In this document: positions 43,749 through 51,871 of the stretch, in pieces
Layout: every line of letters begins with the position of its first letter
How positions within the stretch are numbered: the stretch's first letter is position 1
Origin: Paenibacillus agricola
GTDB taxonomy: Bacteria > Bacillota > Bacilli > Paenibacillales > NBRC-103111
Reading direction: 5' to 3'
Assembly (NCBI RefSeq): GCF_011440305.1
Contig: NZ_JAAOIW010000008.1
Location: 186,001-250,000 of the forward strand
Length of the DNA: 64,000 nt
Notes under the pieces: model-generated
The model's input: only the letters and a program-made list of their open reading frames with translations
Told to the model about the DNA's origin: nothing
Database searches by the model: none
Translations under genes and position numbers: made by a program

Positions 43749-45371
43749 TTATCCGCGTTTCATCGTAGGGGGAACCTCTTGGGGATCCACCATCACCTCA
43801 ATAACATTAACCTGTTTATTCGTTAAGGCTTGGACAAGAGCAGCCCGCAGCTCCTCCTCGGTTGTACACCTAAAGCCTGCGGCACCCATAGCTTCGCCGA
43901 ATTTGGCAGCCTGCATGGGCACGTGGTAATTCGTGCCTACAGCCCTTCCCAAATGGCGGGCCATCCCTTTTTCCACCATATCCAGGCTGGCATTATTCAG
44001 GACAACAAAAATTACAGGAGCCCCATAGTTCACAGCCGTCGACACCTCTGTGCCCGTCATAAACATGCAGCCATCACCTGTAAGGCAGACGACCGTCTTC
44101 TCAGGAGCGGCCATCTTGGCTCCCACAGCATAACCTATAGCCCGTCCCATCGAAGCAAAAACCTCTTCAAAGAAAAACGTGCCCGGCTCTTCAATATCGA
44201 AATATTTGATGGCATAAAAAGAATGGCTCCCCGCATCCCCAAACACAACCGCATCTCCAGGCAATTCATTGCGCATAATCCGCATGACCAGCTCGGCGGA
44301 CAAGTAACCGGATGCATGGGCAGTCAAGCATTCTTCCGCCATGATCGGCAAGGAGCGTTCCACTGTAGCGGTACGGGTATGATGGATAATGGCTTGCAGG
44401 TTCCTTTTCAAATTACCGAGCACGGGAATCGTTGGCACTGAAAGAGTTTTCCCAATAAAAGTAGACTCATAGTCAAAATGAATGATCAGCTTCGGGTACA
44501 ACGCAGGAGATAAGCCTGGCACCTCCAAGTCACTAAGCTGGCTACCTATAACAATCATAACATCGACACCTTCACGGATATAATCCTCGGAAGCTTGGCT
44601 CCCTCCCAGGCCAAAAGGCCCTAATGAGAGCGGATGCCGCGAAGTAAAGACGCCCTTCCCGCTTGGTGTTGTCATAACCGGCATATTCAGCCTCGTGGCT
44701 ACCTGCTCTAATTCCTCATAGGCATCATGGGCATGGATGCCGCCACCGACGAATAAAACCGGCCGCTTCGCCTCTAGCATGAGCTGGGCCACCTTATCGA
44801 TATTAGTAGAAATCACTTGCGGGTATTGGAGAGGCAGCTCCAGCTCAAAAGGTTGGATCCCTTCAACTAGAACATCCAAGGGAATCGAAAGATGCACAGG
44901 TCCCCTCACTCCGGTAAAGGCCCGCTCTATGGCATGCTTGAGATACACTTCGAATAAATCGCCACGTTCCACCCGAGCGCTGAACTTGGTCACTTGCTCA
45001 AACATCTTGACCAAATCAGTGCCAAACATCGTGCTATCCTGTCCAAGGACCTTGCCGATTTCCTTAATAGGCGGCTGGCCCGTCAGGAATAAGACAGGCG
45101 ATTGCGTAGCCAAGGCTTGTCCTGCCGCTGTCAGCATATTAGTGCCGCCGGGTCCTGCTGTAACTAGCGCCACCCCTAAGCCCCTGCTCGCTATCGCGTA
45201 GCCTGCCGCCTCAAAGCCTGCCCCGCACTCATGCTTACTCAGCACAAAGGTTATGCCTAGCTGATCCAATTCGAGAATTAATGGCGTAATTGGCTTGCCT
45301 GGTATTCCAAATACGTGAGTAACCCCCCATTTATTAAGATGGTATGACAAGATCTTAGATACAGTTTCCAT
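43749..45371 (-). CDS. Acetolactate-synthase-like thiamine-diphosphate enzyme
   Basis: A 540-residue ThDP-dependent enzyme in three domains. The N-terminal domain carries the catalytic glutamate E48 (SKHECGAGFEAAGYA), the middle domain runs about 190-330, and the C-terminal domain has the ThDP/Mg motif GDG (432-434) with NN (459-460). The family includes acetolactate synthase, oxalyl-CoA decarboxylase and benzoylformate decarboxylase; its overall likeness to the catabolic acetolactate synthases is good, but the substrate is not certain. Cotranscribed with the GAF-GGDEF-EAL gene 30 bases upstream and the CMD gene downstream. Confidence 0.88.
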   Translation of the reverse strand: METVSKILSYHLNKWGVTHVFGIPGKPITPLILELDQLGITFVLSKHECGAGFEAAGYAIASRGLGVALVTAGPGGTNMLTAAGQALATQSPVLFLTGQPPIKEIGKVLGQDSTMFGTDLVKMFEQVTKFSARVERGDLFEVYLKHAIERAFTGVRGPVHLSIPLDVLVEGIQPFELELPLQYPQVISTNIDKVAQLMLEAKRPVLFVGGGIHAHDAYEELEQVATRLNMPVMTTPSGKGVFTSRHPLSLGPFGLGGSQASEDYIREGVDVMIVIGSQLSDLEVPGLSPALYPKLIIHFDYESTFIGKTLSVPTIPVLGNLKRNLQAIIHHTRTATVERSLPIMAEECLTAHASGYLSAELVMRIMRNELPGDAVVFGDAGSHSFYAIKYFDIEEPGTFFFEEVFASMGRAIGYAVGAKMAAPEKTVVCLTGDGCMFMTGTEVSTAVNYGAPVIFVVLNNASLDMVEKGMARHLGRAVGTNYHVPMQAAKFGEAMGAAGFRCTTEEELRAALVQALTNKQVNVIEVMVDPQEVPPTMKRG

Positions 45372-45401
45372 AGTTGGGCCCCCAGCGAAATTACGATCTC
45401 T

Positions 45402-47645
45402 TTAATATTTATTAATAAATTCTTCTCGCAGCTTCGTGAAATTTTGCTCAAGCTCACTGGATGGGATCGGCCGGCAGAAATAATAGCCTTGGACCTCATT
45501 ACATTTTTGGTATTGCAGGAAACGGAGCTGATCCTTTTCCTCCACACCTTCTGCGATCACCTCAAGCCCCAAATTATGGGCCATTGCAATAATGGTCCCG
45601 ACGATATCTGCGTCGTTCCTGTCACTAATGATGTCCCTCACAAAGGATTGGTCAATTTTCAGCCGGTCAATGGAAAATTTCTTCAAATAATTCAAAGAGC
45701 TGTATCCGGTCCCAAAATCGTCAATACTGATTTGCACCCCAAGGTCATGCAGTTGCTTTAGCTTGGGGATGGTATGCTCTACATCCATCGTCATCGTTTC
45801 CGTTATTTCCAATTCCAGATACTTGGGGTCCAGCCCGGATTCTTCGAGCGTTTTACTTACGATTTCTACAAGCCGTTCATTGGAGAATTGTTGGGGGGAC
45901 AAGTTGACCGCCACACGGATCGCCGGCAGGCCCAATGCTTGCCACCTTTTATTATCCCTGACGGCTGTATGCAGCACCCATTCATCAATTTGGAGAATAA
46001 GCCCGGTTTCCTCAGCCAACGGAATAAACTCAGCAGGGCTTACAAGCCCTCGTTCTGGATGCTGCCAACGGATCAAAGCCTCAACCCCTTTGATTTCGCC
46101 CGTCTTGATGTCTACCTGCGGCTGGTAATAAAGGCGGAATTCTTCATGCTCCAACGCCTTGCGCAATGAGGCCTCCATCGTGATCTTCTCATGCGATTTC
46201 GTATTCATTTCCTCCGAATAGAAGGCATAGCGGTTTTTACCCCGTCCTTTAGCCGAATACATTGCCGTATCGGCATGAATCATTAAGGCCTCGATATCCA
46301 TCCCATCGTCCGGATAAATCGAAATGCCAATGCTCGCGGTAATATGAAATTGGTACCCATTCATATTGATCGGCTGTAGAAATTGATTCAGCAGCCTCTC
46401 CGCCAGTTGGATGATCTGACTGGTTTCTGTAACATGGGGCAGGACAAACATAAACTCATCGCCGCTCATTCTTGCAACCAGATCTCCTGGCTCCATGCAT
46501 TGGAGGAATCGTTCTGTGACCTGAATCAGCAGCAGATCCCCATGCGAATGGCCCAAGGTATCATTGACTAATTTGAAGCGGTCTAAGTCCAAATAAAGGA
46601 AGGCCACCTGCTCAGACGGCTTCCTTTTGGCTTGATTCAGGATCGCAATCGCTTGTTTTTTGTAGTATCGCCGATTAGGCAGCTTCGTCAAATCATCATG
46701 GTTAGCCAAATAATTGTAGCGTTCTTCCGCTTGGTAACGTTCTGTGATATCACGGAATTGGCCGAATGCCCCGATCAATTCCTTCTTAAAATCATAAAGC
46801 GGGAACGCATCAAATAAACATACCAATTTATTTTTTTTGATATTTACCTGAATATCTTCGAATTTTCTCTCATATTGGATTACATCGGCTATGTAAGAGC
46901 CAATGGGTTTGAGCAGTTGCACAGGCTTGTTCATAATTTGTTCTTTGGAAAACCCCGTAATCGTTTGCGCGGATTGGTTAAAACCGATAACCTCTCCCTT
47001 GGTGTTGGCGAACACGATGCCATTACGAGTGTTGTCCATAATAATCTGGTTTAATAAATCCAAGGTTCGATTTTGCTTGCGCAGCAGCAATTCCCGCTCA
47101 ATCGAATCTACAGCTGTAGATAACATCGTAATCATCATCGGATTCTGGAACTGGATCGCCGTCATAATAATAATGCTTCCCAACAAATTATTATCTGTAT
47201 AGTGGAAGGCGATAGCATAACATGCACTCTGGTGCAAATATTCATGGTAATGGTCGTTTCCGATCAATTCAATAGGGCGGGGCGTATGCTTCAGGGAAAG
47301 ACTCACTACATTGGTGCCCATATCCTCTTCCGTGAATTGGACGCCTACCCTAATGCCCAATTGATTGATGGTGCTTTTGATCATTTCATCGCCCATCATA
47401 TGGACAATATAACCGTTCTCATCAGCAACCGACAGCAACAGCGGTGTCCCTTGCAAAGATGTTAAAATTTTATCTCCAAAAAAATGAACAACCGAAAGAA
47501 TTTCTTCATATTCTTTTCGTTTGGTCTCTAAATCTTCAGCAGTCATAATTCTTTTGGGGAAGGGAATCTCTTTAGGATTCATACCAAGACGTGTACAAAG
47601 CTGTCTGGATTCTAAAGCGTAATCAAGGTCGTCTATCCGTATCAT
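45402..47645 (-). CDS. GAF-PAS-GGDEF-EAL cyclic-di-GMP protein with AcoR-type sensor
   Basis: A 747-residue cytoplasmic protein. Residues about 50-185 resemble the GAF-like sensor of AcoR/DhaR regulators (EEDMGTNVVSLSLKHTPRPIEL, then HYHEYLHQSACYAIAF). A PAS domain follows at about 195-305. GGDEF at about 320-475 has SGDEF (394-398), and EAL at about 490-740 has VEALIRW (E522) with ITETMTMD, DDFGTGYSS, KIDQSFV and EGVE. The EAL residues look intact, so hydrolysis of cyclic di-GMP is likely; the cyclase half may be active or a GTP sensor. AcoR itself responds to acetoin. GGGGAG precedes the ATG. First gene of the operon. Confidence 0.92.
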   Translation of the reverse strand: MIRIDDLDYALESRQLCTRLGMNPKEIPFPKRIMTAEDLETKRKEYEEILSVVHFFGDKILTSLQGTPLLLSVADENGYIVHMMGDEMIKSTINQLGIRVGVQFTEEDMGTNVVSLSLKHTPRPIELIGNDHYHEYLHQSACYAIAFHYTDNNLLGSIIIMTAIQFQNPMMITMLSTAVDSIERELLLRKQNRTLDLLNQIIMDNTRNGIVFANTKGEVIGFNQSAQTITGFSKEQIMNKPVQLLKPIGSYIADVIQYERKFEDIQVNIKKNKLVCLFDAFPLYDFKKELIGAFGQFRDITERYQAEERYNYLANHDDLTKLPNRRYYKKQAIAILNQAKRKPSEQVAFLYLDLDRFKLVNDTLGHSHGDLLLIQVTERFLQCMEPGDLVARMSGDEFMFVLPHVTETSQIIQLAERLLNQFLQPINMNGYQFHITASIGISIYPDDGMDIEALMIHADTAMYSAKGRGKNRYAFYSEEMNTKSHEKITMEASLRKALEHEEFRLYYQPQVDIKTGEIKGVEALIRWQHPERGLVSPAEFIPLAEETGLILQIDEWVLHTAVRDNKRWQALGLPAIRVAVNLSPQQFSNERLVEIVSKTLEESGLDPKYLELEITETMTMDVEHTIPKLKQLHDLGVQISIDDFGTGYSSLNYLKKFSIDRLKIDQSFVRDIISDRNDADIVGTIIAMAHNLGLEVIAEGVEEKDQLRFLQYQKCNEVQGYYFCRPIPSSELEQNFTKLREEFINKY

Positions 47646-47824
47646 AATAACTCCCCCGTCAACTTGGATTCCTTCATTATACTACCTTTACTTGTTGTCT
47701 TTTTACCTGTATCCGTTTACATTTAATTACTATAATAATTCAGCAACCATCGACGTATTTCCTTTAATCTCCACAAAAAAATTTTCTTAAAGCTATCCTC
47801 CGACAATCCTGCTAATGCCCTTGC

Positions 47825-48430
47825 TTACCATCGAATTTGCGTGGACAGCTCAAGCAGGGTTTGCCGAGTATGAGGGTTGGTTGGCCACTGCTGGATTTCA
47901 TTTTTGATGCGTTCGAGGTTGGTATACCCCTTTGCCAATCCGTTCAGGCGGGCTGCCAAGGTGGAGTTGAGCAGTTCATCTGGAGAAGGGTAGACGGTAC
48001 TTAACCTCTCTATTGCATTCGGGTACCTTTTCAAATAATATTTTTGGTGGTTGTCTTCTGCAAGCTGAAACCCGGCATATGGCACAAGCTCGGTTTCAGG
48101 CTCTCCCTTTCCCAGCTTCTTGCGTTTCTCTAGAACCTGTTCGATTATTTCTTGCTGGAATCCATCCCGATAAAACAACAGCGATTGATACTGCCTACCT
48201 TTATAATCATTAATATTACTGGGCTTATGGCTGTCCCAAAACTTATTTGCGATTTCTTCAAAGGAAAGGATGGTAGGGTCAAAATCAATTTCGAGCGTTT
48301 CCGTATGATCACCCATCTGCCGGTAAGTCGGGTGGATCGTGGTTCCGCCTGCATAGCCTACTCTTGTCCTTATGACCCCAGGCAGTTGGCCAAACAAAGC
48401 CTCAGGACTCCAAAAACAACCCATACCCAA
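47825..48430 (-). CDS. msrA: Peptide methionine-S-sulfoxide reductase A
   Basis: Reduces the S-sulfoxide of methionine in proteins and free amino acids using thioredoxin. The catalytic GCFWSPE (Cys5 of this frame), GYAGGTT, the GDHTETLEIDFDP stretch and the YYLKRYP end define MsrA. TTG 48430 is the first usual start codon in the frame but would leave only four residues before the active-site cysteine and has no ribosome binding site. The frame continues upstream to a stop at 48515-48517, with GGGGAGGG placed 7 bases before an ATA at 48499. Translation probably starts there, adding 23 residues (IEHPGAPNNRYEPQ and on). Confidence 0.93.
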   Translation of the reverse strand: MGMGCFWSPEALFGQLPGVIRTRVGYAGGTTIHPTYRQMGDHTETLEIDFDPTILSFEEIANKFWDSHKPSNINDYKGRQYQSLLFYRDGFQQEIIEQVLEKRKKLGKGEPETELVPYAGFQLAEDNHQKYYLKRYPNAIERLSTVYPSPDELLNSTLAARLNGLAKGYTNLERIKNEIQQWPTNPHTRQTLLELSTQIRW

Positions 48431-48683
48431 AGTGGCCGTTTGGGCATTCTGCGAAAACTGGGGTTCGTACCTATTATTGGGTGCGCCCGGATGCTCTATT
48501 TGTAATCCCTCCCCTTACGCGCTCTATATATGAATATAATCGATCTTGCATATAATCTCAAAACTGGGTCGCATTCCACAAAAAGTAACCGCATTATTTT
48601 ATATAATTACTATATATTAACATAATCAATTCCGATATAATGAAGGCAAGCTACATCAAACTCAAGTATTGGGAGGCATCAAC

Positions 48684-49250
48684 ATGGATGAAATCAATGA
48701 CAAAAAGCTGATATTTGTATTTACTGGCCCCGATGGCTCCGGAAGAAAAACCGTTGCTGGACGCGTAGGGGCATTATGTGGGCTACAACGAGTTTTATCC
48801 TATACGACCCGACCCAGCCGATTATATGAGAAAGATGGAATCGATTACCACTTTATCACCCGCGAGCAATTTATCGAGGCTGAACAAAATGAAGAGTTTA
48901 TCGAAACACTGGAAATTGATGGGGTCTATTATGGGATAAAATCCAAAGAAATTGATGCTACCTTCCAGCAGCACCCCTATGTATACCTGATCTTGAACCG
49001 CCAAGGCTCGAAGCTGGTGAAGGAGGTCTTCGGCGATAAGGTGATCCAGATTTTGATCTACGCGGATCGTAATAAGGTCATGAGCCGCTTGCTGGAGCGC
49101 GGGGATACCACCGAAGTGATTTATAAAAACTTGGAGCGCTACGAACAAGAGATGGGCTATTTAAAAGAATGTGATGTGAATGTTGAAAATTATGAGTTAG
49201 ATGAAACCGTGGAAGAGGTTACGGCAATCTTGAATACATATATCAAATAA
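48684..49250 (+). CDS. Guanylate-kinase-like protein with altered P-loop
   Basis: A 188-residue guanylate-kinase-fold protein. The P-loop is GPDGSGRKT instead of GPSGxGKxT: arginine sits where the catalytic lysine is expected and a lysine follows. YTTRPSRLYEKDGIDYHFITREQF matches the GMP-binding region of Gmk. The lid region LERGDTTEVIYKNLERYEQEM is also present. It may still bind nucleotides but could have lost or changed kinase activity. ATG 48684 has GGGAGG 7 bases upstream; TTG 48669 also opens the frame. A related protein lies at 51185-51727. Confidence 0.85.
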   Translation: MDEINDKKLIFVFTGPDGSGRKTVAGRVGALCGLQRVLSYTTRPSRLYEKDGIDYHFITREQFIEAEQNEEFIETLEIDGVYYGIKSKEIDATFQQHPYVYLILNRQGSKLVKEVFGDKVIQILIYADRNKVMSRLLERGDTTEVIYKNLERYEQEMGYLKECDVNVENYELDETVEEVTAILNTYIK

Positions 49251-49283
49251 CATAGGGTGGCTTGGCGGCTGTTCGCGGCTATC

Positions 49284-49334
49284 CACGTAAAAAGACGGCT
49301 TTTCGGATAAAACGATTAGCCGTCTTTTTACGTG
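49284..49334. terminator. Bidirectional terminator with 17-bp arms
   Basis: CACGTAAAAAGACGGCT (49284-49300) is perfectly complementary to AGCCGTCTTTTTACGTG (49318-49334). It sits between the convergent guanylate-kinase-like and flavoprotein genes. Confidence 0.85.
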
Positions 49335-49428
49335 TGTCTTGGTTGAATAGATAAGATTATGAGACCAACAGCGTAGTAGGTGTCGTATCACTGGTTTCCT
49401 TGCCAATTGATGCTGCTGTAAGCGATAA

Positions 49429-50853
49429 TTATGGGTTGCCGCCTGCCGGCCATTCTCCCATAAATTCAATTTCCTCATAAGCAAAAAAGTTTTTCAAAAT
49501 CTCGTCGCGGTCATCGAGGAAAAGCTGGTCTGCCACTGCCGATACCAGCTTAGGTATCGCATACTTCATCCCCGAAAGCGCAGAAGCCGAAAGGCCACAG
49601 CTGATCAAAGCCGAATAGTTAAAGGCAAAAAGTCCGTGCAGGCGCTTTTCTCCCTCTACATCTCGGCTTAAGAAAGCAAAGCCTGGGCTAAGGTAGGGAT
49701 GCGCATCCAGCAGCGGATTCGCCACCGCCTCTGGAGCTTCGTAACGGTCGCCCCAGCGAGCAATATGGCTTTCAATAAGCCTCAGCTCCGGACGCAAAGC
49801 GGGATCCGTAAGGAGGCCCGTACTGATGACCAGGAAATCGAAGGTGAATTGGCCCTGGGGTGTAGTGACCACCGCGCCCTCCTCTGTAGCCTCTACATCA
49901 AGCCAAGGCGCACCTAAGTGCAGCTGAAAGCCAGGCCATGAGGTTCCACGTGCAAAGGTATCATTGGTCGGTGGCTGATTGTGCTTGAAAAAATGGGCGA
50001 TTGTCGCATATTTATCCTTATCCGACAGTGTGGGATAACGCTCGATCATGCCGGAAACCTCCATCTGGCGAATCGGATTAATACGAGGAAGCTCCTTGCG
50101 GCGGACAAAGATATGAGCCTCAGCCACACCTTCTGATAACGCGTAATTGGCATTGTCAAAGGACGAGGCGCCGCCGCCCAAAATCGCAACCTTCTTGCCC
50201 TTAAGCGCATCAAAATCAATAGCTTCCGAAGTATGGGCGTAGCGGTGGCGCGGCACTTTCGTGGCAACCAACGGTGGCACATGCCATTCGCCACCCCCCT
50301 GAATTCCCGTGGCCAGCACTACCTTGCGTGCCAGAAATGTGCCGGCAGGCGCTCCCGCCCCTTCGATATGCAGCCTGTGGATGCCTTCTTCTGCAGGCTC
50401 GACCAGCATCAGCTTCACCTCATTAATAACAGGAAGGTTCAGCACACCCCGATACCAACGCAAATAATTCATCCAGTCGCCCCGCGGAATCTTATCTACA
50501 GCTTCCCAGCCTGCGGAGCCAACTTGTGCTTCCCACCAGGAGCGAAAGGTCAAAGAGGGAATCCCAAGGTCGATGGAGGTCAAATGCTTGGGGGTACGCA
50601 ACGTTACCATACGGGCGTAGGTTTCCCATGGCCCTTCTGTGCCTTCCTGGTTTTCGTCGATGACGAGAATGTTGGAGACACGTTCACGCAATAAACCAAA
50701 GGCTGTGCCTAAACCGCTTTGCCCTCCGCCAACAACTACTACATCATAGACGTGCCCCTCAGGATGATCCAGCGGTCGCACCCAGTTCGTGCCCCCAAAA
50801 GCAATATAGGAAAGATCGGTTTTCACTCGTTCGTTCAAGACCTCTAAGCTCAT
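49429..50853 (-). CDS. Flavin-containing monooxygenase-like oxidoreductase
   Basis: A 474-residue two-dinucleotide-binding flavoprotein of the CzcO/FMO-like group. The FAD site is VVVVGGGQSGLGTA with DENQEG; the NADPH site is VAILGGGASSFDNA; the ATG-type motif appears as VLATGIQ. LVISTGLL is near the end. It may be an NADPH-dependent monooxygenase or reductase acting on a small substrate. The start at MSLEV (50853) has GAGAGGG about 9 bases upstream; the frame continues 13 codons further up with poorer signals. Single gene, its stop close to the bidirectional terminator. Confidence 0.85.
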   Translation of the reverse strand: MSLEVLNERVKTDLSYIAFGGTNWVRPLDHPEGHVYDVVVVGGGQSGLGTAFGLLRERVSNILVIDENQEGTEGPWETYARMVTLRTPKHLTSIDLGIPSLTFRSWWEAQVGSAGWEAVDKIPRGDWMNYLRWYRGVLNLPVINEVKLMLVEPAEEGIHRLHIEGAGAPAGTFLARKVVLATGIQGGGEWHVPPLVATKVPRHRYAHTSEAIDFDALKGKKVAILGGGASSFDNANYALSEGVAEAHIFVRRKELPRINPIRQMEVSGMIERYPTLSDKDKYATIAHFFKHNQPPTNDTFARGTSWPGFQLHLGAPWLDVEATEEGAVVTTPQGQFTFDFLVISTGLLTDPALRPELRLIESHIARWGDRYEAPEAVANPLLDAHPYLSPGFAFLSRDVEGEKRLHGLFAFNYSALISCGLSASALSGMKYAIPKLVSAVADQLFLDDRDEILKNFFAYEEIEFMGEWPAGGNP

Positions 50854-51114
50854 ACGATTCATCCCTCTCAGCAATTTCATATTCTTCTTCATTTGAAGTG
50901 AAGTTTTATGACATCACTTGTTCACATACCTACATCTTAACTTTTCTACCCTCCCTTTTCAATTTGATTATAGTTTTTTTTGTCATTACAGCTAAATTCC
51001 CCGCTACTAATTGTTCACAATCACAAGCAGCATCACCCGCTTCATCCATAACTGAATACTTCTTCGTTGCGTCCAACATGCACACCCTACTTTAAATCGC
51101 TCAGGGTAAATAAC

Positions 51115-51155
51115 AAAAAAGCAGTTGCCACAGAGTATACTCTGCGCCAACTGCT
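51115..51155 (-). terminator. Terminator of the second guanylate-kinase-like gene
   Basis: AGCAGTTG (51120-51127) pairs with CAACTGCT (51148-51155), with the inner palindrome CAGAGTATACTCTG. Six T follow on the minus strand. Confidence 0.88.
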
Positions 51156-51184
51156 TCTGCGAAAAGAAGCTGATAGTCATCCTG

Positions 51185-51727
51185 TTATCCAAGCCCTTCT
51201 CCAAGAAATTTAATAATCAATTCTGCTTTATCATAATTGTCATCGGTATTCCTAAGGACTAGGTCACATTGCGATAATTCTGAAACTTCAGCGTCATAAG
51301 TACTCATACGGAGTGAGAGAACCTCTTCAGGGATTTTTCTAGATAAAAGCCTTAATCTGCATTGCTCCTTATCTGCAAAAACCCCGATCAAAAGCACCTT
51401 CTCTGGATATAAGGCTTTAATAGCTCTGGCACCCTTTGCATCCATAACAATGGATCGAGGCTGTGCTTCTTCAATTACTTCTTTGATCGAGTCCATTGAA
51501 GTACCATAGTAGTGCCCCTGATACTCCGTCATTTCCAGCATTTTACCATTATTAAACAAAAAAAGCATGTGTTCACTATTTACAAAGTAATAATCTCTGC
51601 CATCGATTTCACCTATTCTAGGTGCTCTGGATGTCCATGTTATCACTCTAGGCAGTTTTAATTGGGCCTGTAACGTGCTTTTTCCTGATGCGCTAGGACC
51701 CTGAAATATTACTAAGGATATAGACAT
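51185..51727 (-). CDS. Guanylate-kinase-like protein
   Basis: A 180-residue guanylate-kinase-fold protein with an intact P-loop GPSASGKST (G10-T18), TWTSRAPRIGEIDGRDYYF (GMP-binding strand) and EYQGHYYGTSMDSI. The C-terminal half diverges from Gmk. It could phosphorylate a nucleotide or act in signalling. GTG 51739 opens the frame, but ATG 51727 has GGAGG 5 bases before it. Together with the plus-strand gene at 48684 it forms a pair of Gmk-like genes 2 kb apart; the true cellular Gmk is normally encoded elsewhere next to rpoZ. Confidence 0.82.
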   Translation of the reverse strand: MSISLVIFQGPSASGKSTLQAQLKLPRVITWTSRAPRIGEIDGRDYYFVNSEHMLFLFNNGKMLEMTEYQGHYYGTSMDSIKEVIEEAQPRSIVMDAKGARAIKALYPEKVLLIGVFADKEQCRLRLLSRKIPEEVLSLRMSTYDAEVSELSQCDLVLRNTDDNYDKAELIIKFLGEGLG

Positions 51728-51824
51728 GTAGACCTCCACTTGGTTTAGTCGCGTTGCTGTATGGTCGATACTGGAGATATATCACCGGATGCACGTCTCA
51801 TTTTATTATTGCACAAAATTTCGC

Positions 51825-51860
51825 GATCCTCTAACTAACCCGTACGGGAGCCAGAGGATC
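51825..51860 (-). terminator. Hairpin after the MATE gene
   Basis: GATCCTCT (51825-51832) pairs with AGAGGATC (51853-51860) and encloses the palindrome CCCGTACGGG (51839-51848). It follows the MATE stop by 12 bases on the minus strand; only AAATTTT follows, so it is a weak terminator. Confidence 0.6.
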
Positions 51861-51871
51861 ATCCCAAGGGA

